Positions 63,896 to 64,000 of a stretch of 64,000 nucleotides of DNA are shown in pieces (position 1 is the stretch's first letter; each line of letters begins with the position of its first letter). The notes below the pieces were generated by a model. That model saw only the letters and a list, made by a program, of their open reading frames with translations, was not told where the DNA came from and made no database searches. The translations under genes and the position numbers were made by a program. Origin of the DNA: an uncultured Aquimarina sp. (GTDB lineage: Bacteria; Bacteroidota; Bacteroidia; Flavobacteriales; Flavobacteriaceae); NCBI RefSeq assembly GCF_947492965.1, contig NZ_CANLOZ010000004.1, positions 496,001-560,000 of the forward strand, in the 5' to 3' direction.

Positions 63896-64000
63896 TTAGT
63901 TAAAATTTTGTACAAGTTCTTCTACAACTTTAGGAACTCCTACAGTTGCTTTTTCCGCTAAAATCGTAAGATTTTCGTTGGGTGCTATAGCTGGTTTTGG
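63896..64000 (-). CDS. C-terminal end of an unidentified protein, 5' partial
   Basis: On the minus strand an open frame enters from beyond the window end. It gives 34 residues (ENLTILAEKATVGVPKVVEE, ending LVQNFN) before TAA at 63896-63898. The fragment is too short to assign. It lies 78 bases upstream of the HEAT-like gene on the same strand. Confidence 0.5.
   Translation of the reverse strand, partial: PKPAIAPNENLTILAEKATVGVPKVVEELVQNFN

Noticed and set aside
1..64000. CRISPR arrays, tRNA or rRNA genes, insertion sequences
   Set aside because: Looked for on both strands by eye; no regularly spaced repeats, cloverleaf sequences or transposase ORFs were recognised.

Overview
The window is AT-rich bacterial DNA, with dense operons, lipoproteins of the Cys-Ser-Ser type, a TonB-dependent receptor, two DUF4252 proteins and few strong Shine-Dalgarno sites. 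Together these point to a marine member of the Bacteroidota, family Flavobacteriaceae (Aquimarina-like by general feel; this is inference, as no search was run).

Region 1 (1-23553, + strand) is the distal half of an extracellular contractile injection system (eCIS; Afp/PVC/AlgoCIS-like). In order it holds a LysM tube-initiator protein (cut by the window start), a VgrG-like spike, a PAAR tip, a gp25 wedge, two large baseplate proteins, a 1267-residue PKD-containing protein, the tape measure protein, two DUF4157 cargo proteins separated by a small membrane protein, a PG_binding/CHAP-type peptidoglycan hydrolase, and the AAA+ ATPase. Sheath and tube genes presumably lie upstream. One cargo carries a C-terminal zincin motif; the other has a long helical region and an unrecognised C-terminus.

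Region 2 (23705-31413, + strand) holds a DUF2891 lipoprotein, an NRAMP-fold transporter lacking the metal-site residues, the 5-oxoprolinase genes pxpABC, an unknown small protein, a membrane protein, and a NarL-type histidine kinase/response regulator pair.

Region 3 (31414-39033, + strand) is the isoleucine/valine operon ilvD-ilvB-ilvN-ilvC-ilvA. Its leader holds two consecutive transcription attenuators. Each has a 21-codon Ile/Val-rich leader peptide, an antiterminator arm overlapping the leader stop codon, and an intrinsic terminator. This is the most striking regulatory feature of the window.

Region 4 (39044-48281, - strand) is a mixed set: a cytochrome c lipoprotein, a thioesterase, an NHL-repeat lipoprotein, a serine hydrolase, RmuC, a probable DUF5063 protein and two surface or secreted proteins.

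Region 5 (48430-57742) is a cobalamin uptake and salvage locus. It has btuD-btuC-btuF, cobC, cobS, cobT and cobU on the minus strand, a Dph6-like PP-loop protein on the plus strand, and a cobalamin riboswitch in front of a BtuB-like TonB receptor.

Region 6 (57763-64000) has an S41 protease, an ECF sigma/membrane protein/DUF4252 operon, purB, a HEAT-like protein and a gene cut by the window end. I saw no rRNA, tRNA, CRISPR array or insertion sequence.
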